A DNA stretch of 64,000 bases from an uncultured Bacteroidales bacterium. Its GTDB lineage: Bacteria > Bacteroidota > Bacteroidia > Bacteroidales > UBA932. Location: contig CAJUEK010000007.1 in NCBI GenBank assembly GCA_910585445.1, positions 17,163 through 81,162 of the forward strand, written 5' to 3'. Position 1 is the stretch's first letter. The number at the start of each line of letters is the position of its first letter. Of this stretch, positions 15,306 through 24,223 are shown piece after piece. The notes below the pieces were generated by a model. It was not told where the DNA came from. It searched no databases and saw nothing but the letters and a program-made list of their open reading frames with translations. The translations under genes and the position numbers were made by a program.

Positions 15306-18300
15306 TCATTCCCCGCGGAAATAGCTTACTGCATTGTCAAAGAGCGGCTGCTCAATACCCTCATCCATGATGTTCTTGAAGAGGTTGCCTTCAAAGCGCT
15401 CCGTGTGGCCCATCTTTCCGAGAATCTGCCCGTTGCGGCTTATGATTCCCTCGATTGCATAATAAGAACCGTTAGGATTGTAAGGAGACTCCATAGTAGG
15501 TTCTTCCTCAAGAGGATCAACATACTGGAAAGCCACCTGTCCGTTTGCGAAAAGTTCCTTTGCAAGAGACTCGTTCACAACGAATTTGCCTTCTCCGTGG
15601 CTGACCGCTATCGTATGCAGGTCACCGATTGCAAAGCCTTTGAGCCAAGGTGAATTTGCAGTTGCAACCCTCGTTGTCACCATCTGTGAGATATGACGGT
15701 TGATATCATTGCGGAAAAGCGTCGGGCTGTCCTTGGTCACCTGTCCAAGACGTCCGTAAGGCAGGAGTCCTGACTTGACGAGGGCCTGGAATCCGTTGCA
15801 GATTCCCAAGATAAGTCCTCCCCTGTCTATCAGGGCATGCACCGCATCGGCTATATCCTTATTGTTCAGCACATTCGCAATGAATTTGCCGCTTCCGTCA
15901 GGCTCGTCTCCGGCAGAGAATCCGCCGCTGAGCATAAGCACATGACACTCGTCTATGTTCTGCTTCATCTGTGCGATTGAGCGGAATATGTCATCCTCCG
16001 TAAGATTGCAGAAAACGCTCATGCGAACCTGCGCACCTGCATTTCTCCAAGCCTTTGCGGAATCATAGTCACAGTTGGTTCCAGGGAACACCGGTATATA
16101 TACCACCGGCTTCTCAACAGGCTCGCCCTTATATTTCAGATCAGCCCTCTTTACCTTAAGCGGCTTAACTCCCTCCATTCCTGAAGGCATGAGCTTCTGG
16201 TGATAAGCTTCTGCTGTAGCAGGATAGACCTGTGAATAGCGAAGCCCGTTGACTTCCATAAGGTCGAATATGTCGAGTTTCTTGCCGTTGAGTACGATTT
16301 CGCTCTCCTCACCGTCCGTCACTTCTCCGATAAGCTCAGCATAAGGATAGTCAAGCTCCGTCTCCGACTCCACGAGTATAGAGCCGTATCCATAGTCGAA
16401 GAGCGTGCTCTCGTCAACATTGGCCTTTATGTCGAGACCGTTTCCGAATGACATCTTGCAGAGAGCCTCAGCCAGTCCTCCGAAACCGAGCGCATATGCG
16501 GAAACGATGTTTTCCTGCAGTATCTGCTCATGGACATATTTCCAGTTGGCCTGGAGCTGGTCTGTGTCAGGCATATAGTCGGCAAGCGGCGTATGCCTTA
16601 TGAGGTATATCCTGTTGCCCTCCCACTTGAATTCAGGGGAAATCACGTTTTCAGCGTCAACAGTAGTGATACCGAATGCCATCAGCATAGGAGGCACGTT
16701 TATATTCTCGAAAGTGCCGCTCATGGAATCCTTTCCTCCGATTGAAGGAAGTCCTAAGGCAACCTGCATCTTCAATGCTCCCAGAAGGGCGCTGACAGGC
16801 TTTCCCCATGATTTTGAGCCGGTCATCCTCTCAAAATATTCCTGATATGAGAAACGCATCTTCTCGTATGAACCGCCGGCAGCAACAACCTTTGAGCATG
16901 CCTCAACCACAGCATATGCAGCACCATGGTAAGGGCTCCAGCTTGCAATGAACGGATTGTATCCGAATGCCATCATGCTCGCGGTGTCGGTATATCCGTC
17001 AGTCGGAAGCTTCTGCACGGACACCTGGGTCTCGGTTGACTGCAGGCAGCCTCCGAACGGCATGAGTACCGTAGAACGTCCTATAGTTGAGTCGAACATC
17101 TCTATGAGGCCTTTCTGCGAAGCCACATTAGGATCCTTGAGATTGTTGCAGATTTTCTCCTTGAGAGTTTCACCTTCCACTTCGCGGCGGAAAGGATTCT
17201 TCTGCTCGACAGCTCCCACAACAGCCTTCGAATAGTGCTTTGCACCTGCGCTGTCGATAAATTCACGTGAAAGGTCAACGACCAGCTTGCCAGCATTGTA
17301 CATGCGCATACGTCCGAGGTCTGTGACATCAGCCACATGTGTAACCTCCACATTCTCGCTTGCGCAATACTCCATGAAGGCCTCCTTGTCCTTGGACTCA
17401 ACGACAACGGACATGCGCTCCTGCGACTCGCTGATTGCAAGCTCTGTCGAATTGAGGCCGCTGTATTTCACAGGAACCCTGTCAAGATATATGTCAAGAC
17501 CGTCGGTAAGTTCTCCGATGGCCACGCTGACTCCTCCGGCGCCGAAGTCATTGGACTTCTTTATGAGCTTCGTTACCTCCGGACGGCGGAAAAGCCTCTG
17601 CAATTTCCTCTCCTCAGGAGCATTTCCTTTCTGCACCTCGCTGCCGCATGTCTCAAGCGAAGCCTCAGTGTGCTCTTTAGATGAGCCGGTCGCTCCGCCG
17701 ACACCGTCACGTCCTGTACGGCCGCCAAGAAGCAGCACGACATCTCCCGGAGCAGGGCTTTCACGGCGCACGTTCTCCGCCTTCACAGCACCTACGACCG
17801 CACCGACCTCAAGCCTCTTGGCAACATACCCGTCATGATATACCTCACGGACATGCGTGGTGGCAAGTCCGATCTGATTTCCGTAGCTTGAATATCCGTG
17901 CGCAGCCTTGCGGCTGATTATGCTCTGCGGAAGCTTTCCCGGGATAGTGTCCGCAACGCTCTGGCAGATGTCGCCGGCACCGGTAACCCTCATAGCCTGA
18001 TAAACATAAGAACGTCCAGAGAGAGGGTCACGTATTGCGCCTCCGAGACATGTCGCGGCACCTCCGAAAGGTTCTATTTCAGTAGGGTGGTTATGCGTCT
18101 CATTCTTGAACTGGAGCAGCCATTTCTCAGTTGACATGCTTCCCTCATCGTCAACAATGTCCACATCCACATATATGCTGCATGCGTTGTTCTCTTCGCT
18201 GACCTCCATGTCGTCAAGCAGTCCCTTCGACTTGAGGTAGCGTGCGCCCACAATGGCCATATCCATGAGGTTCAGGCCCTTGTTTTCGCGTCCCAGTTCC

Positions 18301-19067
18301 TTGCGTATCTTCATGTAGAGGTTCAGCGTGCCCTCGATTTCTCCCTTGATGAACGAGTCCTCAACCTGTATGTCCTCAAGCTCAGTGGTGAAAGTAGTAT
18401 GACGGCAATGGTCGCTCCAGTATGTATCAAGGATGCGCAGCTCCGTCTCGAACGGGTCACGTCCCTCCGACCTGAAATATTTCACGACCTCGCGCAGGTC
18501 ATCGGCATTCATGGCCAGCCCCATCTTGCGGCAATAACCGGCAAGTTCCTCCTCCGGAAGTTCGCGAAGGCCCTCAAGCACAGGAACCGGGGCAACCTCA
18601 GGCTGCTCAGTGCCTACAAGCTTCGAAAGGTCCTTCTCACGGGACTCCACGGTATTGATGTAATAATGCCTGATTTTGGCAACGACCTCATCAGAAGTGT
18701 CCCCAGGCAGGATTATGAGCCTTGAGCTCTTGATTCCGACCTTTGCGGAAGGATCTATGAGCCTCACGCAATCGACGGCTGATGCCGCCCTCTGGTCAAA
18801 CTGCCCAGGAAGATACTCCACGGCAATGTATTTTGTGCCCGTAAGGTCACATGTGTCAGTAACGCTGTCTGTGACAATCTCCCCGAACACGCTGTAGCGG
18901 CTCTTTTCGAGAAGTTCTCCGGTGAAACCGAAAAGGTCATAGACATTCAGGTACCTCAGGGACGGCAGGTCAAGCTGCAAGTTTTCGTTCAGCTCCCCAA
19001 GGAGACTGCGCGCCTCGACCTGAAACTCAGGGTACTTTTCAACGTAAATGCGATAATTCTGATTCAT
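15306..19067 (-). CDS. purL: Phosphoribosylformylglycinamidine synthase, large single-chain form
   Basis: A 1253-residue enzyme converting FGAR to FGAM with ATP and glutamine. ATG 19067 (MNQNYRIYVEKYPEF) is chosen; the longer frame would begin with GTG inside an upstream hairpin. The N-terminal and linker domains (to about 260) include DTYWSDHCRHTTF. The tandem synthetase halves contain KNETHNHPTEIEPFGGAATC and SIGGKDSMSGTF. The C-terminal class-I glutaminase (about 985-1253) has FPGTNCDYDSAKAW, GGFSAGDEPDGSG and the nucleophile in ILGICNGFQ. This is the fused PurL form typical of Bacteroidota and proteobacteria, so no purS or purQ is expected. Confidence 0.97.
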   Translation of the reverse strand: MNQNYRIYVEKYPEFQVEARSLLGELNENLQLDLPSLRYLNVYDLFGFTGELLEKSRYSVFGEIVTDSVTDTCDLTGTKYIAVEYLPGQFDQRAASAVDCVRLIDPSAKVGIKSSRLIILPGDTSDEVVAKIRHYYINTVESREKDLSKLVGTEQPEVAPVPVLEGLRELPEEELAGYCRKMGLAMNADDLREVVKYFRSEGRDPFETELRILDTYWSDHCRHTTFTTELEDIQVEDSFIKGEIEGTLNLYMKIRKELGRENKGLNLMDMAIVGARYLKSKGLLDDMEVSEENNACSIYVDVDIVDDEGSMSTEKWLLQFKNETHNHPTEIEPFGGAATCLGGAIRDPLSGRSYVYQAMRVTGAGDICQSVADTIPGKLPQSIISRKAAHGYSSYGNQIGLATTHVREVYHDGYVAKRLEVGAVVGAVKAENVRRESPAPGDVVLLLGGRTGRDGVGGATGSSKEHTEASLETCGSEVQKGNAPEERKLQRLFRRPEVTKLIKKSNDFGAGGVSVAIGELTDGLDIYLDRVPVKYSGLNSTELAISESQERMSVVVESKDKEAFMEYCASENVEVTHVADVTDLGRMRMYNAGKLVVDLSREFIDSAGAKHYSKAVVGAVEQKNPFRREVEGETLKEKICNNLKDPNVASQKGLIEMFDSTIGRSTVLMPFGGCLQSTETQVSVQKLPTDGYTDTASMMAFGYNPFIASWSPYHGAAYAVVEACSKVVAAGGSYEKMRFSYQEYFERMTGSKSWGKPVSALLGALKMQVALGLPSIGGKDSMSGTFENINVPPMLMAFGITTVDAENVISPEFKWEGNRIYLIRHTPLADYMPDTDQLQANWKYVHEQILQENIVSAYALGFGGLAEALCKMSFGNGLDIKANVDESTLFDYGYGSILVESETELDYPYAELIGEVTDGEESEIVLNGKKLDIFDLMEVNGLRYSQVYPATAEAYHQKLMPSGMEGVKPLKVKRADLKYKGEPVEKPVVYIPVFPGTNCDYDSAKAWRNAGAQVRMSVFCNLTEDDIFRSIAQMKQNIDECHVLMLSGGFSAGDEPDGSGKFIANVLNNKDIADAVHALIDRGGLILGICNGFQALVKSGLLPYGRLGQVTKDSPTLFRNDINRHISQMVTTRVATANSPWLKGFAIGDLHTIAVSHGEGKFVVNESLAKELFANGQVAFQYVDPLEEEPTMESPYNPNGSYYAIEGIISRNGQILGKMGHTERFEGNLFKNIMDEGIEQPLFDNAVSYFRGE

Positions 19068-19071
19068 AACT

Positions 19072-19126
19072 AAAAAAGAAAAGGGTGGAATGCCTTTCCG
19101 GCCCACAGGGCCGGATGCACGCCACC
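19072..19126 (-). terminator. Terminator-like hairpin between purE and purL
   Basis: On the minus strand GGTGG...CCGGCCC-TGT-GGGCCGG...CCACC forms a long two-part stem (plus arms 19084-19088 and 19122-19126, core GGCCC repeats between), followed directly by CTTTTCTTTTTTAG. The U-rich tract ends 4 bp before the purL ATG. It fits an intrinsic terminator or attenuator controlling read-through from purE into purL. Confidence 0.6.
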
Positions 19127-19150
19127 TTGCTATTTGTCATTGTAATTCAT

Positions 19151-19618
19151 TCAGATAGTAGCCTCAAGAACTTTCTGTGTCTGTTCCTTCCTGAACTCCT
19201 GAAGCCTCTGGGCAAGTGCGGAATCAGTCAGCGCAAGTATCTGCGCCGCAAAAAGGCCCGCATTCTTGGAGCCGTTTATAGCCATTGTGGCCACCGGTAT
19301 CCCGCCCGGCATCTGCACGATGGAAAGGAGGGAATCCATGCCCCCGAGGGCCTTGGTCTGGATAGGGACACCTATCACCGGCACCGTTGTCATTCCGGCA
19401 ACGACTCCGGCCACATGGGCCGCTCCGCCTGCACCGGCAATGATGACGCCGATTCCACGCTCCCTTGCCGACTTGGCATATTCGAACATGAGGTCAGGAG
19501 TCCTGTGGGCGCTTATCACCCTTTTTTCATACTCAATCCCGAGATCCTCAAGAACTTTCACGGCCTGCGACATTATCTCATAGTCGCTGGTCGAACCCAT
19601 AATGACAGATACCTTCAT
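19151..19618 (-). CDS. purE: N5-carboxyaminoimidazole ribonucleotide mutase (class I PurE)
   Basis: A 155-residue enzyme that interconverts N5-CAIR and CAIR. It opens MKVSVIMGSTSDYEIM, with the phosphate-binding GSTSD, then RVISAHRTPDLM with the catalytic His, GVIIAGAGGAAHVAGV, and ALGGMDSLLSIVQMPGGIPV, all class I PurE signatures. Length is normal. It has a strong promoter 67 bp upstream and a terminator-like hairpin between it and purL. Confidence 0.97.
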   Translation of the reverse strand: MKVSVIMGSTSDYEIMSQAVKVLEDLGIEYEKRVISAHRTPDLMFEYAKSARERGIGVIIAGAGGAAHVAGVVAGMTTVPVIGVPIQTKALGGMDSLLSIVQMPGGIPVATMAINGSKNAGLFAAQILALTDSALAQRLQEFRKEQTQKVLEATI

Positions 19619-19684
19619 ATATTATTTCGTTAAGCGTTTCCAAGTCCGCGGCACCTCCTCATACACCCCACAAAAACCGAGGGG

Positions 19685-19715
19685 CAAAGATAGTCAAAAA
19701 AAAGGTAGCGGACAA
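19685..19715 (-). promoter_or_regulatory. Promoter of purE
   Basis: TTG (19713-19715), 20-bp spacer, TATCTTTG (19685-19692) on the minus strand. This gives a 5' leader of roughly 60 nt before the purE ATG and probably drives purE and, through the hairpin at 19072-19126, purL-purF. Confidence 0.65.
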
Positions 19716-19765
19716 CTGCATGAAGCAACATCACGGGCGAAAAAATACGCGGCATCCCGGACAGC

Positions 19766-19993
19766 CTAAGGATTCATCAGGTCCGTATTGACAAAACCGT
19801 TGATGTCGTTTATCACCTCAATGGCGGCCAGGGCCTTTTTTACTACCTCTTCACTTGCTCCTGGTGTCCGGGCCGCCTGCATGAGAGCATTTATGGCATC
19901 TCCGAAACGCGACTCCCTCATATGGGAAAGGCCGAGGTCAAGCCACTCTGCGGCTGCCCCGGCCTTTTCTTTGCCGTCTAAAACAATGGACAT
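19766..19993 (-). CDS. Small TPR-like protein coupled to rnfA
   Basis: A 75-residue soluble protein, MSIVLDGKEKAGAAAEWLDL... to NTDLMNP. The ATG lies one base after the rnfA stop (TAG-C-ATG), indicating translational coupling. Residues about 15-50 fit one tetratricopeptide motif: W17, L20-G21, the A-x-N-A of GDAINALMQA and an A after it; the rest predicts as a second helical pair. No signal peptide or membrane segment is visible. I recognise no named family. Position suggests an assembly or accessory factor of the Rnf complex, which is inference. Confidence 0.75.
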   Translation of the reverse strand: MSIVLDGKEKAGAAAEWLDLGLSHMRESRFGDAINALMQAARTPGASEEVVKKALAAIEVINDINGFVNTDLMNP

Positions 19994-19994
19994 G

Positions 19995-20594
19995 CTAAAC
20001 CAGTCCGGAGAATCCCATGAAGGCCATCGCAAGGATGCTTGCCGTGACAAGAGCGATAGGAATGCCCTTGAAAGCCTTCGGAACATTGTTGAGCGAAAGC
20101 TGCTCACGGAGTCCGGCGAACAATACCATTGCAAGACCGAAGCCCAGTGACGTTGCGAACGCATATACCACGGCCTCTCCGAGATTGAACATCCCGTCCG
20201 CAGCTGCTGCGAAAGGAGAAGACTTCTGCACTACAGTCAGCGCAACTCCGAGAACCGCACAGTTGGTGGTGATGAGCGGAAGGAAGATTCCCAGTGCCGA
20301 ATAAAGCGCAGGGCTGATTTTCTTGAGCACGATTTCCACCATCTGGACAAGTGCGGCGATGACCAGGATGAACGATATAGTCTGAAGGAACTCCAGATTG
20401 AAGTTCACAAGGAGCATGTTGAGCAGATATGTCACGACAGTGGCCAATGTAATGACGAAACATACCGCCATTGACATTCCGGCAGCCGTGCTGAGCTTGT
20501 TTGACACTCCGAGGAACGGGCAGATTCCGAGGAACTGCGACAGCAGGATATTGTTTACGAATACTGCTGAAATTATAATCAATATGAATTCCAT
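19995..20594 (-). CDS. rnfA: Rnf complex subunit A
   Basis: A 199-residue integral membrane subunit with six predicted helices, opening MEFILIIISAVFVNNILLSQ. FLGICPFLGVS and LPLITTNCAVLGVAL are the conserved motifs carrying the cysteines that, in RnfA/NqrE structures, hold a membrane 2Fe-2S centre with RnfE. It is part of the ferredoxin:NAD+ oxidoreductase that couples electron transfer to ion translocation across the inner membrane. It is the last rnf gene, 2 bp downstream of rnfE, and coupled to a small TPR gene. Confidence 0.96.
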   Translation of the reverse strand: MEFILIIISAVFVNNILLSQFLGICPFLGVSNKLSTAAGMSMAVCFVITLATVVTYLLNMLLVNFNLEFLQTISFILVIAALVQMVEIVLKKISPALYSALGIFLPLITTNCAVLGVALTVVQKSSPFAAAADGMFNLGEAVVYAFATSLGFGLAMVLFAGLREQLSLNNVPKAFKGIPIALVTASILAMAFMGFSGLV

Positions 20595-20596
20595 GG

Positions 20597-21187
20597 CTAC
20601 TCTGCTTTTTTAGATGTCAGTTTTCTGAATATCACGATAAGATAGCCGAGCGCAAGGAAGGCTCCCGGCGCAAGCACAAAGGCAAGGATGCCGTCGCTTC
20701 CGGCGAATTTCCAGTCAAAGATCGAAAGATTTCCGAGTATCTCACGCACAAGGCCGAGCACGGTCAGCGACACGGTGAAGCCGAGTCCGATTCCAAGGCC
20801 GTCAAGAGCGGAGTCAATGACATTGTTCTTGTTTGCGAAAGCCTCGGCACGTCCGAGAACGATGCAGTTCACCACGATAAGCGGGATGAAAAGTCCGAGA
20901 GTCTCGTAAACGTCAGGCACATAAGCCTTCATCACAAGCTCCAGCACTGTAACGAACGTGGCTATCACGACGATATACGACGGGATGCGCACCTTGTCCG
21001 GAACATATGGGGCAATCAGGGAGATTGCCATGTTAGAAAGCACGAGTACGAACATTGTAGCAAGTCCCATGCTCATACCGTTGATGGCTGATGTAGTCGT
21101 GGCCAGCGTCGGACACATTCCGAGAAGGAGGACAAAAGTCGGGTTCTCCTTTATAAGGCCTTTCGTTATAAGTTGAAATTTTCCCAT
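20597..21187 (-). CDS. rnfE: Rnf complex subunit E
   Basis: A 196-residue membrane subunit. The ATG at 21187 (MGKFQLITKGLIKENP) is preceded by AGGAGG at good distance, so the nine-residue longer reading is rejected. Motifs LLGMCPTLATTTSAINGM and LFIPLIVVNCIVLGRAEAFA are diagnostic; their cysteines pair with those of RnfA. About six transmembrane helices. It lies between rnfG and rnfA in the operon. Confidence 0.95.
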   Translation of the reverse strand: MGKFQLITKGLIKENPTFVLLLGMCPTLATTTSAINGMSMGLATMFVLVLSNMAISLIAPYVPDKVRIPSYIVVIATFVTVLELVMKAYVPDVYETLGLFIPLIVVNCIVLGRAEAFANKNNVIDSALDGLGIGLGFTVSLTVLGLVREILGNLSIFDWKFAGSDGILAFVLAPGAFLALGYLIVIFRKLTSKKAE

Positions 21188-21201
21188 TTCAGTTCCTCCT
21201 G

Positions 21202-21858
21202 TCATTTTGTTTCATTGATACAGCATTCCTCAGCACCGCTTTCAGAGCAGCCGCCGGCACATGCGCAGTCACCTTCTTCAGAAAGAGGCATCGGAGTCTG
21301 TCCTATGGCATTGAAAACCCGGACTGCAAGAGCAAGGCCTGCGGCATATGCCCTTGAAGTGATTGTAGAAGCGGTAATGGCATCCACATCACCTCCGTCT
21401 TTCTTTACGGCAAGAGTTTTCTCAGACGGGTCAAAGCCCTTGAACTGGTCTGCGAACTTAGGCTCCTTGCACTTGGCTCCAAGTCCCGGAGTCTCAGCCT
21501 GCGAGAGAACCTTCGTATTCCAGATGACGCCGTTCCTGTCAAATCCGACCTTTATGAGAATCGGCCCGCCGAATCCGTCAGAAGCCACATTGAGGGCACA
21601 GCCAACGACTTCACCAGACTCGTCATATGCGAGATTATAGACATAGGTCTTGCCGTCAAGCTCCACAGTCCTGTCTTCTTCAATTACGGCAGCCGCATCC
21701 GGAAGCACCTCCTTGATGGCAGTGCTGTTCTTCAGGGCTGAAGCTTTGTCGATAGGCTCCTTGGTCAAGGCATACATGCCTCCAAGCACAGAGGAGCACA
21801 CAAGGCAGATTGCCATAAGGCATACCGCCATATTCATGAATGATGATTTTACTGCCAT
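21202..21858 (-). CDS. rnfG: Rnf complex FMN-binding subunit G, with Cys-rich tail
   Basis: A 218-residue subunit with one N-terminal membrane anchor (about 9-30) and a periplasmic FMN-binding domain. FMN is attached covalently to a threonine in the family; the site here is in DAITASTITSRAY. KVLSQAETPGLGAK is the second conserved block. The last 23 residues hold five cysteines (C198, C200, C204, C212, C213), an extension that RnfG proteins do not normally need. It sits between rnfD and rnfE. Confidence 0.94.
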   Translation of the reverse strand: MAVKSSFMNMAVCLMAICLVCSSVLGGMYALTKEPIDKASALKNSTAIKEVLPDAAAVIEEDRTVELDGKTYVYNLAYDESGEVVGCALNVASDGFGGPILIKVGFDRNGVIWNTKVLSQAETPGLGAKCKEPKFADQFKGFDPSEKTLAVKKDGGDVDAITASTITSRAYAAGLALAVRVFNAIGQTPMPLSEEGDCACAGGCSESGAEECCINETK

Positions 21859-21861
21859 AGC

Positions 21862-22827
21862 CTATGCCCTCCCGTATTTTCTTGAATGGCACCACTTGTT
21901 GATGAGCGGAACCGTAGAGTTCATTATGAGAATAGCGAATGACACTCCCTCCGGATATGCTCCGAAATACCTGATGAGCATGGTAAGCACACCTATCCCG
22001 ACTCCGAAGATAACTCCTCCGAGATTGCTCATAGGAGATGTGACATAGTCTGTAGCCATGAATACTGAACCCAGCAGGAGACCTCCGGTGAGAAGGTTGA
22101 AGAGAGGGTCTGTATATTCAGCAGGATTCACCGCCCAGAATATTCCGGAGAATATAGCCACGGTGGCAAGGATTGAAAGCGTGATGTAAGGCTTGATTAC
22201 CCTGCGCACAAGCAGATACACGAAACCTGCAAGGATGGCAAGCGCGGAAAGCTCTCCGGCAGAACCGCCTATGTTATGGAAAAGCATATCAAGGTAGTCC
22301 AGGTCAGCTACAGCACTGATTCCTCCCTCTTTCACCATTCCGAGAGGAGTGGCTCCCGTCATAGCGTCAAGACCGTTCCCGATGAATCCCTGCGGCCTTG
22401 TCCAATCGGTCATATAGGTAGGGAAAGATATCAGAAGGAACACACGTCCTGCGATGGCAGGGTTGAAAAGATTCTGTCCGATGCCTCCGAAAGTCATTTT
22501 TGCGACTCCGATTGCGACGATTGCTCCGATAAGCACCACCCACCATGGGGTCGTGGCCGGAAGATTGAGCGCAAGAAGCACACCGGTAACGGCTGCCGAC
22601 CAGTCCCCTACGGTGCATGGCCTCTTGAGCAGATATTTCGTAATGAGGTACTCGAGCAGCACGCATGAAGCCACGCTCACCCCGAGGATGAGCAGCTCCG
22701 ACCATCCGTAGAAAAGTACGGACACGGCCACTGCCGGCAACATTGCAATCACCACGTCACGCATCAGGGACGTCGTAGATGTCTTTGCGTGAAGATGCGG
22801 TGAAGGTGAAACCAAAAGTTTATCCAT
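21862..22827 (-). CDS. rnfD: Rnf complex subunit D
   Basis: A 321-residue membrane subunit of the NqrB/RnfD family with about nine to ten helices. It opens MDKLLVSPSPHLHAKTST, typical of RnfD. GGIGQNLFNPAIAGRVFLL and the FMN-attachment motif LDAMTGATPLG are conserved. It belongs to the ion-translocating core. It starts 27 bp after rnfC and ends 3 bp before rnfG. Confidence 0.95.
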   Translation of the reverse strand: MDKLLVSPSPHLHAKTSTTSLMRDVVIAMLPAVAVSVLFYGWSELLILGVSVASCVLLEYLITKYLLKRPCTVGDWSAAVTGVLLALNLPATTPWWVVLIGAIVAIGVAKMTFGGIGQNLFNPAIAGRVFLLISFPTYMTDWTRPQGFIGNGLDAMTGATPLGMVKEGGISAVADLDYLDMLFHNIGGSAGELSALAILAGFVYLLVRRVIKPYITLSILATVAIFSGIFWAVNPAEYTDPLFNLLTGGLLLGSVFMATDYVTSPMSNLGGVIFGVGIGVLTMLIRYFGAYPEGVSFAILIMNSTVPLINKWCHSRKYGRA

Positions 22828-22854
22828 CTTGTTGTTCAGTTGTTAGATTCATTA

Positions 22855-24222
22855 TTATTTTTTCTGGGCGGCCCTTCCCCTGATTATGCGGACCACATCA
22901 CCCTTGGCAATGCGGATGATATCCAGAAGAGGAATGTTCGCAGGGCAGCTGTACAGACAGCATCCGCACTCGATGCAGTCCTGTACGGCATTTTCCTCAA
23001 GCTCGTCCATCATTCCGTTTCTTGCATATTTGTTCAGAAGGAACGGCTCGAGTCCCATAGGACATGCGTCCGCACATTTTCCGCAACGGATGCAGGCAGA
23101 CTCGGCCTGGCGCACCGTCTGTGCTGCAGTGAGGTACAGGAGCGAAGATGAGCCTTTCACAGTAGCTGCATCCAGATTGGCGATGGCTTTTCCCATCATA
23201 GGGCCACCGCTGATTATCTTGGCAGCCTGCTCAGGCACTCCTCCCGCATACTCTGCCACATATGAAAGCGGCATTCCGATACGGAATTTGTAGTTATGCT
23301 GCATGTCAGCAGGAAGGCAGTCTCCGGTTACCGTAAGCACATTGGTGACAAGAGGCATGTTCTTCTGCACCGCCTCATATACCGCAAGCGAAGTGGCGAC
23401 ATTCTGAACGACAGCACCGACATCTATAGGAAGCCCCATGGACTTGACCTGACGTCCCATGACTGCGTCAATGAGCTGTTTCTCTCCTCCCTGCGGATAT
23501 TTTTTCTTGAGAGACATCACTGAAATGCCCTCATAGCCTTTCGCAGACTTCTGAAGCTCAGCCACAGCCTCGGACATCACCCTTATGGCTTCCGGCTTGT
23601 TCTCCTCAATGCCGATTACAGTGCGGCAGCCTCCGAGGACATGCTTCATTATCGCTGCTCCGACCACAATCTCGCGGCTTCTCTCGAGCATGATGCGATA
23701 ATCGGAAGTCAGATACGGCTCGCACTCCGCTCCGTTCAGGATAAGGCACTCGGCCTTCTTGCCCGGAGGAGGGCAAAGCTTGACATGGGCAGGGAAGGTT
23801 GCTCCGCCGAGACCGACCACGCCGTTGAGCTTGATTTTCTCAAGGATAGCCTTGACGTCTTCCGGAATCTCAGTGACAAGCTTGTCAGAAAGATCGATGC
23901 CCTCAGCCCACTCGTCTCCTTCCACGTCTATCTCCACATGCACCATGTTGTTTCCGGCAATATCCTTGCGCGGTCCGACAGACTTAACCGTACCGGACAC
24001 AGAAGAATGCACATATGCAGAAATGAATCCGGCCGGCTCGGCAATGACCTGTCCGGCCTTCACCTTGTCACCAGCCTTCACAACCGGAACAGCCGGCGCG
24101 CCGAGATGCTGCGCCATTGAAATGAACACCTTTGAAGGAAGAGGAAGCACCTCAATCCTGCAATCTTTGGAAATCTTGCTGTCGGCAGGATGTATTCCGC
24201 CTATTGAAAATGTCTTCATCAT
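22855..24222 (-). CDS. rnfC: Rnf complex subunit C (NADH/flavin/Fe-S subunit)
   Basis: A 455-residue peripheral subunit. ATG 24222 (MMKTFSIGGIHPADSK) is preceded by GGAGG; the longer frame overlaps rnfB. The N-terminal biotinyl-like RnfC domain is followed by the NADH/FMN-binding region (VVGLGGATFPAHVKL, LILNGAECEPYLTSDYR, GIEENKPEAI) and two 4Fe-4S motifs, CIRCGKCADACPMGLEP and CIECGCCLYSCPANIP. It is the site of NAD+ reduction in the cytoplasm. Its start is immediately next to the rnfB stop. Confidence 0.96.
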   Translation of the reverse strand: MMKTFSIGGIHPADSKISKDCRIEVLPLPSKVFISMAQHLGAPAVPVVKAGDKVKAGQVIAEPAGFISAYVHSSVSGTVKSVGPRKDIAGNNMVHVEIDVEGDEWAEGIDLSDKLVTEIPEDVKAILEKIKLNGVVGLGGATFPAHVKLCPPPGKKAECLILNGAECEPYLTSDYRIMLERSREIVVGAAIMKHVLGGCRTVIGIEENKPEAIRVMSEAVAELQKSAKGYEGISVMSLKKKYPQGGEKQLIDAVMGRQVKSMGLPIDVGAVVQNVATSLAVYEAVQKNMPLVTNVLTVTGDCLPADMQHNYKFRIGMPLSYVAEYAGGVPEQAAKIISGGPMMGKAIANLDAATVKGSSSLLYLTAAQTVRQAESACIRCGKCADACPMGLEPFLLNKYARNGMMDELEENAVQDCIECGCCLYSCPANIPLLDIIRIAKGDVVRIIRGRAAQKK

Positions 24223-24223
24223 T

